A DNA stretch of 64,000 nucleotides, taken from assembly GCA_040387095.1 (NCBI GenBank), contig JAZKEJ010000003.1, forward strand, positions 1-64,000, read 5' to 3'. Every line of letters begins with the position of its first letter. Position 1 is the first letter of the stretch. Source of the DNA: Methylotenera_A sp040387095 (GTDB taxonomy: Bacteria; Pseudomonadota; Gammaproteobacteria; Burkholderiales; Methylophilaceae). Of the stretch, positions 6,925-15,556 are shown one piece after another. Both the position numbers and the translations under genes were made by a program. The notes below the pieces were generated by a model, which made no database searches, was not told the origin of the DNA, and saw nothing but the letters and a program-made list of their open reading frames with translations.

Positions 6925-8513
6925 CGACTATCGCCATTAATGCACACAAGCATACCCCCCCCACAGGGATCATGCGTTGGCTGAAGACGACTAATCACAA
7001 AGATATAGGCACTTTGTATCTGTGTTTTAGCTTCGCTATGTTCTTATTTGCAGGCGCTCTTGCAATGCTGATTCGCACGGAGTTATTCCAACCCGGCCTG
7101 CAATTTTTTCAGCCTAATATTTTTAACCAGTTGACGACTATGCATGGGCTTATCATGATTTTTGGGGCGATAATGCCTGCCTTTGTCGGATTTGCAAACT
7201 GGCAAATTCCGTTGATGATAGGCGCACCGGACATGGCCTTCCCAAGACTCAATAACTGGAGTTTTTGGTTACTGCCGATGGCGGCAGTTTTATTGCTGGG
7301 CTCATTCTTCGCCAAAGGGGGCGCCGTGGCCGGTGGCTGGACCATGTATCCGCCGCTTTACATCCAAGGTGGGCCAGGTTATGACATGGCTATTTTAGCG
7401 ATACATATCATGGGACTGTCTTCAATTATCGGTTCGATTAATATCATCACTACTATCCTTAACATGCGCACTCCCGGCATGACGCTCATGAAAATGCCGA
7501 TGTTTGTCTGGACCTGGTTGATTACTGCTTATTTGTTAGTTGCAGTGATGCCGGTATTGGCTTCAGCGGTAACGATGCTACTGACGGATCGTCATTTTGG
7601 CACACATTTTTTTGATGCGGCTGGGGGAGGTGACCCAGTGATGTTTCAGCACATATTCTGGTTTTTTGGACACCCGGAAGTTTACATTATGATTCTGCCG
7701 GCATTTGGTATATTGTCTACCATCATTCCCACCTTCGCACGTAAGCCTTTGTTTGGCTATCACTCTATGGTGTATGCAACTGCCTCCATCGCCATTTTGT
7801 CTTTTATGGTGTGGGCACACCATATGTTTTCAGTAGGGATGGGAGCTGCATCACAATTATTCTTTATGTATAGCACCATGTTAATCGCGATACCTACAGG
7901 AGTAAAAGTATTCAATTGGATTGCGACCATGTGGCGCGGATCCATGACATTTGAAACACCGATGCTGTTCTCCGTCGCTGTGGTGTGTTTGTTTACGATA
8001 GGCGGCTTTAGCGGCCTTGTGCTCGCCGTGGTGCCGGTAGATATCCAATTGCATGATACTTATTATGTAGTGGCACACTTTCACTACGTATTATTTTCCG
8101 GTGCGGCAATGAGCATCATGGCTGGCGTGTATTACTGGCTGCCTAAATGGACGGGACATATGTATGACGAAAGATTAGGTCAGTGGCATTTTTGGCTGAC
8201 TACTATCGCCTTCAATGTCACTTTCTTCCCGATGCATTTTACTGGGTTAGCGGGTATGCCACGCCGTATTCCAGATTACGCCCTGCAGTTTACCGATTTC
8301 AATATGATCTCTTCAATAGGATCGTTTGTGCTTGGTGCTGGTCAAGTACTATTTCTTTACATAGTGATTAAGTGCGTACGCGCTGGTAAACCCGCTGGCA
8401 AAAAACCTTGGGAGGGCGCGGACACACTGGAGTGGACATTGCCTTCTCCACTGCCTTACCATACCTTTGAAAATCCGCCGCGATTGCATAAGGGAAGCCG
8501 TCATGCACACTAA
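6921..8513 (+). CDS. coxA: Cytochrome c oxidase subunit I
   Basis: A 530-residue catalytic subunit with twelve transmembrane segments that reduces oxygen to water and pumps protons. Haem a ligands are H75 (TMHGL) and H388, haem a3 is bound by H386 (VAHFHYV), CuB is bound by H251, H300 and H301, and Y255 of HPEVY is the cross-linked tyrosine. This places it in the A-type haem-copper oxidases. The ATGA start overlap with coxB and an 11-bp overlap with coxC show a tightly packed operon. No assembly gene such as ctaG lies between it and coxC. Confidence 0.96.
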   Translation: MTTIAINAHKHTPPTGIMRWLKTTNHKDIGTLYLCFSFAMFLFAGALAMLIRTELFQPGLQFFQPNIFNQLTTMHGLIMIFGAIMPAFVGFANWQIPLMIGAPDMAFPRLNNWSFWLLPMAAVLLLGSFFAKGGAVAGGWTMYPPLYIQGGPGYDMAILAIHIMGLSSIIGSINIITTILNMRTPGMTLMKMPMFVWTWLITAYLLVAVMPVLASAVTMLLTDRHFGTHFFDAAGGGDPVMFQHIFWFFGHPEVYIMILPAFGILSTIIPTFARKPLFGYHSMVYATASIAILSFMVWAHHMFSVGMGAASQLFFMYSTMLIAIPTGVKVFNWIATMWRGSMTFETPMLFSVAVVCLFTIGGFSGLVLAVVPVDIQLHDTYYVVAHFHYVLFSGAAMSIMAGVYYWLPKWTGHMYDERLGQWHFWLTTIAFNVTFFPMHFTGLAGMPRRIPDYALQFTDFNMISSIGSFVLGAGQVLFLYIVIKCVRAGKPAGKKPWEGADTLEWTLPSPLPYHTFENPPRLHKGSRHAH

Positions 8514-9327
8514 ACATTATTACCTGCCAGCGCCTTCGTGGTGGCCCATAGTAGGTTCAGTTGCAATTATTACGCTGGCTAGCGGTTTTTTACTCAGGCT
8601 ACAAAGCATAGAGTCTGGTCTTTACTTAATGATAGCCGGTGCCTTAATAATGGCATATATGCTATTTGGATGGTTCGGTGCAGTGATACGTGAAAGTCTG
8701 GCAGGAAAGTACAGTGACCAAGTGGAAGTTTCCTACCGCTGGGGGATGCTGTGGTTTATTTTTTCTGAGGTCATGTTTTTTGCCGCTTTGTTCGGCACAC
8801 TTTTCTATATCCGTATTTTCTCAGTGCCCTGGTTAGGCAATACGCCTTTGCTATGGCCTGACTACACTGCTATCTGGCCTACAGCAGGGCCTGGATTAGA
8901 TGCGCAATTTACGCCTATGGCGGCATGGGGTATTCCTGCGATTAATACCCTGATACTGCTTAGTTCCGGCGCAACAATAACTTGGGCGCACTGGGGTCTT
9001 AAAAAGAATAACCGCCTTCAATTAAAAACAGGTCTTGCTTTAACTATTCTGTTGGGGGTAATTTTTCTTGTGCTGCAAATGCACGAATATCAATCAGCAG
9101 ATTTCACTATCAAAACGGGTGTTTATGGCGCAACATTTTATTTACTGACAGGTTTTCACGGTGTCCATGTAACGCTAGGCGCTATTATGCTAAGCGTCAT
9201 TATGGCGCGTGTACTGGCAGGCCACTTTAGCCATGACAATCATTTTGCCTTTGAAGCGGTCTCGTGGTACTGGCATTTTGTGGACGTCGTGTGGCTGTTG
9301 TTATTTGTATTTGTATACTGGCTTTAG
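8503..9327 (+). CDS. coxC: Cytochrome c oxidase subunit III
   Basis: A 274-residue, seven-helix subunit III, which stabilises subunit I and its proton uptake. The start is taken at 8503 (MHTKHYYLPAPSWW), overlapping the end of coxA by 11 bp. The SEVMFFAALFG segment, TGFHGVHVTLG and the C-terminal SWYWHFVDVVWLLLF are family hallmarks. Translation probably depends on coupling to coxA, since no separate strong ribosome-binding site is visible. Confidence 0.95.
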   Translation: MHTKHYYLPAPSWWPIVGSVAIITLASGFLLRLQSIESGLYLMIAGALIMAYMLFGWFGAVIRESLAGKYSDQVEVSYRWGMLWFIFSEVMFFAALFGTLFYIRIFSVPWLGNTPLLWPDYTAIWPTAGPGLDAQFTPMAAWGIPAINTLILLSSGATITWAHWGLKKNNRLQLKTGLALTILLGVIFLVLQMHEYQSADFTIKTGVYGATFYLLTGFHGVHVTLGAIMLSVIMARVLAGHFSHDNHFAFEAVSWYWHFVDVVWLLLFVFVYWL

Positions 9328-9344
9328 CCAGAAAGGAGTTTCAA

Positions 9345-9866
9345 ATGAACCGTCGACTGTATTTCATACTTCCTGATGTAAAGAGTGCGCACTCCATGAT
9401 GCATGATCTTCTGTTAGCAAGTCTTAGCGCTAAACATATCCATTTCCTTGCAAATCCTTCTGTCCAATTAGGCGATTTACCAGAGGCCACAGTTTCTGAA
9501 CGAAGTGAACTGGTTGATGGCTGGGTAATTGGCGTGTGGTTAGGCGCATTGATAGGCGTTGCTATCGGCTTTTTAATCACGTGGTTTCCGCTAGAAGCCT
9601 ATTCTAAGCCTGCGCCTGCAATCATAATATTGATTTGCGGCATAATAGGTTTTATAGGAGGAGGGTTATGGGCGGGAGTGGTGGCTTCCCACATACCTAA
9701 CCATCGCATCAAACCTTATAAAACCCAGTTGGAACAAGGCAAGCTGCTGATGATATTACTGGTGCCTTTTTATCGGATTAAAGAGATTCGTCAATTGGTT
9801 GCCAAAAAACATCCTGAAGCTGTTTATGGAGCTACTTTTCCGACTGACCATATCATTTTTCCATGA
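9345..9866 (+). CDS. Small membrane protein, paralogue 1 (cox-linked)
   Basis: A 173-residue product. The start at 9345 follows gaaaggag at good spacing. The N-terminal 60 residues look like a small alpha/beta domain (FILPDVKSAH...HIHFLANP), then two transmembrane segments (about 62-82 and 93-115) and a conserved amphipathic tail PFYRIKEIRQLV. It is clearly related to the next gene, and such DUF1269-like proteins have no defined role. It lies 17 bp behind coxC and is probably co-transcribed with the oxidase. Confidence 0.75.
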   Translation: MNRRLYFILPDVKSAHSMMHDLLLASLSAKHIHFLANPSVQLGDLPEATVSERSELVDGWVIGVWLGALIGVAIGFLITWFPLEAYSKPAPAIIILICGIIGFIGGGLWAGVVASHIPNHRIKPYKTQLEQGKLLMILLVPFYRIKEIRQLVAKKHPEAVYGATFPTDHIIFP

Positions 9867-9943
9867 CAGACTAGTGATTCATTTTAATTTAACTTTGGTA
9901 TATATGAAGGCATTATTTGAATTGTAGTTATAAGGAGAACGAA

Positions 9944-10456
9944 ATGAATGTCAAATTAAAATTTTTGTTACATGATGTCAAAACCGCTAATCAGGTGAGA
10001 AAAGAATTGCTACTTGCCCGCGTTGATGATGAAAATATTCACTTTTTGGCAAAACCGGGTACGGATCTTGGTCAGCTGCGACCTGCGACCTCGATGGAAA
10101 AAACCAATACTTTACATGAGGGGGAAAGAGGGATTTTATATGGCGCCATATTTGGATTGCTGGCGGGTTTATATGTTTTAACCACTCCTCCTTGGATAAC
10201 CGCATCGCCAGTTTGGTACACAAATTCTGAGTGGTACGTTATTTTGGCAGTTACTACCATTTCAGGTGCTGCTTTCGTGGCTATCGGCGCTGCTTTATTA
10301 GGTGTTAATTTATTAAACTCTGATCTTGATAGGTTTAAAGCCAAAATGGCCCATGGCGAAGTATTGGCGATAGTAACAATACCCTTTTATCGTATTAAAG
10401 AAATTCGCAAAATTATAAGTAAGCACTATCATCATGGTCACCCTCTACATAGCTAG
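9944..10456 (+). CDS. Small membrane protein, paralogue 2 (cox-linked)
   Basis: A 170-residue product started at 9944, after aaggag. It has the same architecture as the preceding gene: FLLHDVKTANQVRKELL and HIHFLAKPGTDLGQL at the N-terminus, two transmembrane segments (about 66-82 and 96-116), then IPFYRIKEIRKII. Identity between the two is scattered except for the HFLA and PFYRIKEIR blocks, so the duplication is old. Function unknown. It ends the cox-linked block. Confidence 0.75.
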   Translation: MNVKLKFLLHDVKTANQVRKELLLARVDDENIHFLAKPGTDLGQLRPATSMEKTNTLHEGERGILYGAIFGLLAGLYVLTTPPWITASPVWYTNSEWYVILAVTTISGAAFVAIGAALLGVNLLNSDLDRFKAKMAHGEVLAIVTIPFYRIKEIRKIISKHYHHGHPLHS

Positions 10457-10701
10457 CATGAAATTTATACTAGTAAGTGTGTACATTGATAAAAGGATTG
10501 GATTATTGGTAATACAGATTGATTATCTGAGACGCTTAATATCGCCTAAATGAGGATGTTGTTTCAACCACATCCTGAAAAAAGTCATGCTTATACTTTA
10601 AAAGCATTTTCAACATCAAGTTCCCAATTCTTTTGGTAGAGGGTTGCTAATCAATCTTTATCTAGAAAGTCACATAGCAATCGATCTTTTGCTAAAAATT
10701 T

Positions 10702-10854
10702 ATGAGATGTCGCCGCACCATTAAATTGCCAGTACGTCGCTTATATACCTGTATTGACGCATTTGTGAAACCAGATGCCATCGAAAAAATGCAAGCGGAG
10801 TTAGAAAAATCAGGTAGTGGCTCAGAAATCATTGTGTTTCCAAATTTTGCTTGA
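10702..10854 (+). pseudogene. Dienelactone hydrolase C-terminal remnant
   Basis: A 50-codon open stretch whose later part (AFVKPDAIEKMQAELEKSGSGSEIIVFPNFA, then stop) resembles the segment of dienelactone hydrolases just before the catalytic histidine. In intact members PxxxH(G/A)F follows, but here a stop replaces it and no upstream hydrolase domain with the nucleophile is present. It is best read as a gene fragment left by deletion. The 245 bp before it (10457-10701) show no gene, only a weak hairpin (AGGATGT/ACATCCT, 10553-10576). Confidence 0.5.
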
Positions 10855-10935
10855 GATGCAGATTATCTGAAAAAACTCGCATTACTGGCTATAATGCGCT
10901 TAGTACTATTTCTTTTTATAAGTCAGTTCAACGGT

Positions 10936-12582
10936 ATGCAAACTCAATTATTCCAGGTTCAAACTGTTCACACACAGCCTTTTAACGACCAAAAACCAGG
11001 CACTTCTGGTTTACGAAAAAAAGTAAAGGTGTTTCAGCAGCCGTACTATCTTGAAAATTTTGTACAAAGTATATTTGATACACTCACCATTCAAGCAGGT
11101 GCTACTTTAACTTTGGGCGGTGATGGCCGTTTTTATAATAAAACTGCCATTCAAACCATTATTAAAATGGCGGCGGCAAATGGTTTTTCCAAGGTGATTG
11201 TCGGGCAGGGCGGTATTTTATCGACACCAGCAGCGTCACATGTGATTCGCCATTATCAAACTTTTGGTGGCATTATTTTATCGGCCAGCCATAATCCGGC
11301 AGGCCCTACAGAAGATTTTGGCATTAAGTACAACACCGCTAACGGCGGACCTGCGCCAGAGAAAATTACAGAAGCCATTTTTGCAAAAAGTAAAATCATT
11401 ACCCAATATAAAGTAGCCGATTTTGCAGATATTGATTTAGACACAATTGCTGAAACGCAGCTAGATAATTTTAGTGTGCAGGTGATCAATGCGGTGATTG
11501 ATTATGCCGATTTAATGGCGCAGCTATTTGATTTTTCAGCAATTAAATCCTTACTGCAATCAGGCTTTACATTAAAGTTCGATGCGATGCATGCAGTAAC
11601 TGGACCTTATGCCAAAGAGATTCTAGTCCAACGCTTAGGCGCGCCCGCCACTAGTTTGATGAACTGCGAAGTCAGCGAAACATTTGGTGGTGGACATCCT
11701 GATCCGAATTTAACTTATGCGCATGAGTTGGTCGATGTACTTTATTCAAATAGTGCACCCGATTTTGGGGCAGCGTCCGATGGCGATGGCGATCGCAATA
11801 TGATTTTAGGCAAAGCTTTTTTTGTGACACCATCTGATAGCCTGGCTATTATCGCCGCTAATGCCACGTTAATACCAGCTTATCGACAAGGTCTGGCTGG
11901 CGTTGCACGTTCTATGCCGACCAGCGGCGCGGTAGATAGAGTGGCCACTGCGCTGGATATTCCATGTTACGAAACTCCAACAGGATGGAAGTTTTTCGGT
12001 AACTTGATGGATGCTGGTAAAGTGACTTTGTGCGGTGAGGAAAGTTTTGGCACAGGCAGCAATCATGTGCGTGAAAAAGATGGTTTATGGGCGGTGCTGT
12101 GCTGGCTGAATATTATTGCCCTGAAAAAAACCAGTGTAGAAGCGATTGTAAAAGCACACTGGGCAGAATATGGACGCAACGTTTATTCACGCCATGATTA
12201 CGAGGTGATACCAACTGGCGAAGCAAATGGCGTGATGGCGCATATCAAGTCGCAATTTGCGACTTTACCCAATCAAGTTTTTGGACGCTACACGGTTGAT
12301 ACCTGTGATGACTTTAGTTACACCGACCCGATTGATGGCTCGGTCAGCACAGGTCAAGGCATTCGTATTTTATTTAAATGCGGTTCGCGTGTGGTGTTTC
12401 GCTTATCTGGCACTGGGACTGAAGGCGCGACTTTACGCATTTACTTAGAAGCTTTTGAGCCTGATGTTAAAAACCATCATCTAGACGCGCAAGTAGCGCT
12501 GGGTGAAATGATTCAAATCGCATTGCAAATATCACAATTGAAACTGCGTACCAATCGAGATACGCCAACAGTGATTACTTAG
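10936..12582 (+). CDS. pgm: Phosphoglucomutase (alpha-D-glucose phosphate specific)
   Basis: A 548-residue alpha-phosphohexomutase interconverting glucose 1-phosphate and glucose 6-phosphate, feeding glycogen, UDP-glucose or the hexose-phosphate pool. Features: the N-terminal KPGTSGLR, the catalytic phosphoserine loop SASHNPAGP, the metal loop DGDGDR, the sugar-binding CGEESFGTGSNH and the phosphate-binding RLSGTGTEG. The start at 10936 (MQTQLFQVQTV) fits the usual N-terminus; an upstream start at 10894 adds an improbable hydrophobic stretch. No strong ribosome-binding site is visible. A terminator follows. Confidence 0.93.
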   Translation: MQTQLFQVQTVHTQPFNDQKPGTSGLRKKVKVFQQPYYLENFVQSIFDTLTIQAGATLTLGGDGRFYNKTAIQTIIKMAAANGFSKVIVGQGGILSTPAASHVIRHYQTFGGIILSASHNPAGPTEDFGIKYNTANGGPAPEKITEAIFAKSKIITQYKVADFADIDLDTIAETQLDNFSVQVINAVIDYADLMAQLFDFSAIKSLLQSGFTLKFDAMHAVTGPYAKEILVQRLGAPATSLMNCEVSETFGGGHPDPNLTYAHELVDVLYSNSAPDFGAASDGDGDRNMILGKAFFVTPSDSLAIIAANATLIPAYRQGLAGVARSMPTSGAVDRVATALDIPCYETPTGWKFFGNLMDAGKVTLCGEESFGTGSNHVREKDGLWAVLCWLNIIALKKTSVEAIVKAHWAEYGRNVYSRHDYEVIPTGEANGVMAHIKSQFATLPNQVFGRYTVDTCDDFSYTDPIDGSVSTGQGIRILFKCGSRVVFRLSGTGTEGATLRIYLEAFEPDVKNHHLDAQVALGEMIQIALQISQLKLRTNRDTPTVIT

Positions 12583-12608
12583 GCTGAAATCAAACTGCTC
12601 AAACAAAT

Positions 12609-12635
12609 AAAAGCCAGCGAATTTGCTGGCTTTTT
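12609..12635 (+). terminator. Terminator between pgm and the EF-hand gene
   Basis: AAAAGCCAGC-GAATTT-GCTGGCTTTTT. The perfect stem has a T run on the plus strand and a shorter T-rich run on the minus strand, so it may serve both convergent genes. Confidence 0.85.
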
Positions 12636-12683
12636 AATGATTCACTTTGAGCTAAAATATTTACTGTTAAATAAGCTTAAGTA

Positions 12684-13169
12684 TTATTTTCCACCCACAA
12701 TTTTAGCTACCCACTCTTGTGCATCAATTTGGCCATCACCCGATTTATCTTGCAAGCCAAAAACATTTTTGTTGTAAGCTAAAAATTCGGCACGCGTGAC
12801 AAGATGGTCGCTATCCGCATCCATTAAACGCATCATTTTTATTGAACGTAATTCGTTTGCATAACCGCCGGTTGTTAAATCCAGTTTAGAGTTTTTGCTC
12901 GGGCCTGCCCACTCTTTTGCATCCAGCGAGTCGTCAGCATCTTTGTTTAATGCATCAAAAATGCTGCTGTAATAACTGTCAGCTTCAGCCGTTGAGACCA
13001 TGTGATTGCCATCTGCATCCAGCATTTTCATCATCTCTAATTTTTGCAATTGGCGCGCATAACCGCCTGTACCAACCGTTGCATCTGCCGCAAAGGCAGG
13101 TAAACATAAGGCCACAGCAGAAAATAATAAACCAGTGCCTAATGCTAATTTTTTAAATTGTGAAGTCAT
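12684..13169 (-). CDS. Secreted protein with four EF-hand loops
   Basis: A 161-residue product. The start at 13169 follows aggag. A signal peptide ends at AFA|AD (about residue 27). Four 12-residue EF loops lie at 51-62, 75-86, 117-128 and 141-152, each with Glu at position 12. The two halves are an internal duplication, each opening with TGGYA. Only 12 residues separate the loops within each pair, shorter than in calmodulin and the same as in lanmodulin, though the lanmodulin proline at loop position 2 is absent. It is presumably a periplasmic calcium or lanthanide binder; the metal is unknown. Monocistronic. Confidence 0.85.
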   Translation of the reverse strand: MTSQFKKLALGTGLLFSAVALCLPAFAADATVGTGGYARQLQKLEMMKMLDADGNHMVSTAEADSYYSSIFDALNKDADDSLDAKEWAGPSKNSKLDLTTGGYANELRSIKMMRLMDADSDHLVTRAEFLAYNKNVFGLQDKSGDGQIDAQEWVAKIVGGK

Positions 13170-13309
13170 TTTAAATCTCCTAGAATTGGTTGTCATTTGT
13201 GAGTGTAGATTTTTATTCACTCGCAACCATTAGTCATGGATGATTCAATATTACTTACAATATTTTAGAAAATATAAATTTACCTTTTTAAGGTCAATCA
13301 GTTAATACT

Positions 13310-14983
13310 TTAATTTGCTTGATTACTCTCAGCATTAGTCGGTTTTAATCGATTATATTTTGGCCAGCTAATAACCGCTAACATTGCCGCCAATGCAAAC
13401 CAAGCATAAGCATGCACATTAAGCGGCTCTGATATGATAAATATTACTATTGTCACTAGTGCGATTAGATTGAGGTAGCGATATATACGCGACTTCGTAT
13501 AAGTGAGAGTTTGTAACTGCGCTAGCCATAATCCAATACTGAGCTGCAACACGGGCAAAAGATAAATCGTTAACGGAAAATCACGATAGCGCCCATCAAG
13601 ATTATAGAAAAATCCTGATAGTGTTGGCATCGCCTGTGAGAGTGGTTGCAGTAGCCAAGCCTTGGGCATCATTAACAAACCTGTGATTGCGGCGCAGAGT
13701 GTAAAGATAAACAGGCTGGTACCAACAATATATTTACTATATGAACTTAATCCAGCAATCTGCTTTTTCGCAATAATGAATGGCATCGCTAACAAAGTAA
13801 AAATACCAAATGCATTCAGGCTACCCAAGCCAATCCATTCCACTATGTCACGAGAAGCTATCACTAAATAGCCTGACTGTAATAATGCCATCAGGCCAGC
13901 AGAAGCGCCCAAAGCAGTGGCACCAATTAATGCGCTATTACGACGCTCGCCAAAATACAGCGCCGCAGCTAGCCATATTAATATGCCAGCTCCCGCCCAA
14001 AAGAATGGTTTAAAGTCATCATCACGCTCAGATATCATGCCTGAAAACGCAAATTTAGGATTCAGGTCGGTGTCAAACAAGCCCCAATAACCTCCTACTG
14101 CACCTTCTAAAGAGCGCTTCCATGGCTGATCTACCGCTTCAATGATGTTGTAATTCCACTTTGCTTCTTCGGCACGCACTAAAAACTCTCGAATATAGCG
14201 CGCTTGATTCACGGCACTTGGCACCGAAGCGTTGCGATGGCGGCCAAGCGATGGCCAGCCAGTTTCGCCAATCATGACTTGCTTGGTAAATGCTTGCGCC
14301 ACTTTATCCATTACAACATTGACATGAGTCATGGCATTGCTAACGGGTTGTGGATCATCTTCCCAATAAGGCAACACGTGCACAGTTACAAAATCCACAG
14401 AAGCTTCCAAAGCAGGGTGCCTCAGCCAATACTCCCACACGTCTGCGTAAGTCACCGGGGTTTTTGTAGATTGCTTGGCAAGCTTTAAATAATTAGCCAT
14501 TGCCAGCTCGGTTTGTTCGCCACGCAACAGCACCTCATTACCTACAATAAGCCCTATAACCGTGTCAGGATGCTGATTGGCTATTTGCGTGGCAAGCTTG
14601 ATTTCTTGCAGGTTATCAGCGTCTACCCATCCAATCCATGCACCTAACAGAACTTTAAGACCAACTTTTGAAGCCGCAACCGGTACATAATCCAAGCCTT
14701 GGTTAACCGAATAGATGCGCACGCATTGAGAGTGCTTCGCCAAAAGCTTCAGGTCATTTTCAATTTGTACTTGGCTGATTTGCGTACCTTTAATAAACGG
14801 CGTTTGGTCTTCACCGTAATACGGCGCATAAGAGATGCATTGCAGTTTGCCATCTACACCTAGTTTTGGTTCTGCCAGCGCTAAGGGTTGATTTTGTTGC
14901 CAGAACCACGCGCTGATCAGCACCAGAACAACTAAATTAAATAGGGCGTATCGCCATAGATTGCCAGAGTTTGCGCGGTTCAT
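13310..14983 (-). CDS. Membrane-bound GH17-family glycoside hydrolase-like protein
   Basis: A 557-residue product. An N-terminal membrane anchor (about 11-27) is followed by a TIM-barrel domain of GH17 (beta-1,3-glucanase) type: acid/base E150 in IVGNE and nucleophile E240 in GETGWP, spaced as in the family. From about residue 325 there are roughly seven transmembrane helices to the C-terminus. Proteins with GH17-like and membrane parts are implicated in periplasmic or exported beta-glucan synthesis or remodelling (transglycosylation). The substrate here is not known. It lies 66 bp downstream of the aspartic protease gene on the same strand. Confidence 0.8.
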   Translation of the reverse strand: MNRANSGNLWRYALFNLVVLVLISAWFWQQNQPLALAEPKLGVDGKLQCISYAPYYGEDQTPFIKGTQISQVQIENDLKLLAKHSQCVRIYSVNQGLDYVPVAASKVGLKVLLGAWIGWVDADNLQEIKLATQIANQHPDTVIGLIVGNEVLLRGEQTELAMANYLKLAKQSTKTPVTYADVWEYWLRHPALEASVDFVTVHVLPYWEDDPQPVSNAMTHVNVVMDKVAQAFTKQVMIGETGWPSLGRHRNASVPSAVNQARYIREFLVRAEEAKWNYNIIEAVDQPWKRSLEGAVGGYWGLFDTDLNPKFAFSGMISERDDDFKPFFWAGAGILIWLAAALYFGERRNSALIGATALGASAGLMALLQSGYLVIASRDIVEWIGLGSLNAFGIFTLLAMPFIIAKKQIAGLSSYSKYIVGTSLFIFTLCAAITGLLMMPKAWLLQPLSQAMPTLSGFFYNLDGRYRDFPLTIYLLPVLQLSIGLWLAQLQTLTYTKSRIYRYLNLIALVTIVIFIISEPLNVHAYAWFALAAMLAVISWPKYNRLKPTNAESNQAN

Positions 14984-15049
14984 AATTTCCTAAGCTGTTA
15001 AATTTAGTGTCTTAAATAGGGTTAAGTTTGAAGTAATTCATTCAGTTAT

Positions 15050-15529
15050 TCACTCGCTTACTTGCTTGATAGTCATCTGGCCTTTGTATAAACGCACATC
15101 CATGCGTCCCAAATAACTCATACCAAGCAACACATCGCCGCCCAAACCTGGAGCAATCATTGCCGAAACATTACGTGCCTGAACGCCGCCAACCGTGACA
15201 GAGTCGAGCCGTACCATATAACCTACGCTTTCACCGTTGGCAGTGCTCGTGCGGACTGCGGCTATGCTTTTTAACTGCAATTTATCGGCAACCGCTTGTG
15301 ATATTGCAACCCCTGTTGCGCCAGTATCCACCAATACATTCACTTTCTGGCCATTAATCAAGGCTTCGGCACGGTAATGTCCGTCCAACCCGCGTTTTAA
15401 AACGACTTCATGTGCGTTATTGCCCAGACGCCACATTTTGTTTGGGTTCTGGATGTTATCGACTAAGTAGTAAATGCCAAAAACCAAACTTAGCCAAATA
15501 ATCGCGTATACAATTGAGTTACGAGACAT
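15050..15529 (-). CDS. Retropepsin-like aspartic protease, membrane anchored
   Basis: A 159-residue product. One N-terminal transmembrane helix (about 6-23) and a single retropepsin domain with active site DTGAT (68-72), flap-region strands and the conserved LLGMSYLGRMDVRL near the end. It matches the TIGR02281 clan AA family of proteobacteria. It would act as a homodimer facing the periplasm; natural substrates are unknown. It sits between the phosphomannomutase and GH17 genes, all on the minus strand with short gaps. Confidence 0.85.
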   Translation of the reverse strand: MSRNSIVYAIIWLSLVFGIYYLVDNIQNPNKMWRLGNNAHEVVLKRGLDGHYRAEALINGQKVNVLVDTGATGVAISQAVADKLQLKSIAAVRTSTANGESVGYMVRLDSVTVGGVQARNVSAMIAPGLGGDVLLGMSYLGRMDVRLYKGQMTIKQVSE

Positions 15530-15556
15530 TACTAAACCTTTAACCTAAAAATTAAA

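Noticed and set aside
8467..8502. Extended start of coxC inside coxA
   Set aside because: The extra 12 residues are unlike subunit III; ATG 8503 gives the family N-terminus.
11869..12066. Minus-strand ORF within pgm
   Set aside because: Antisense shadow of a strongly conserved coding frame.
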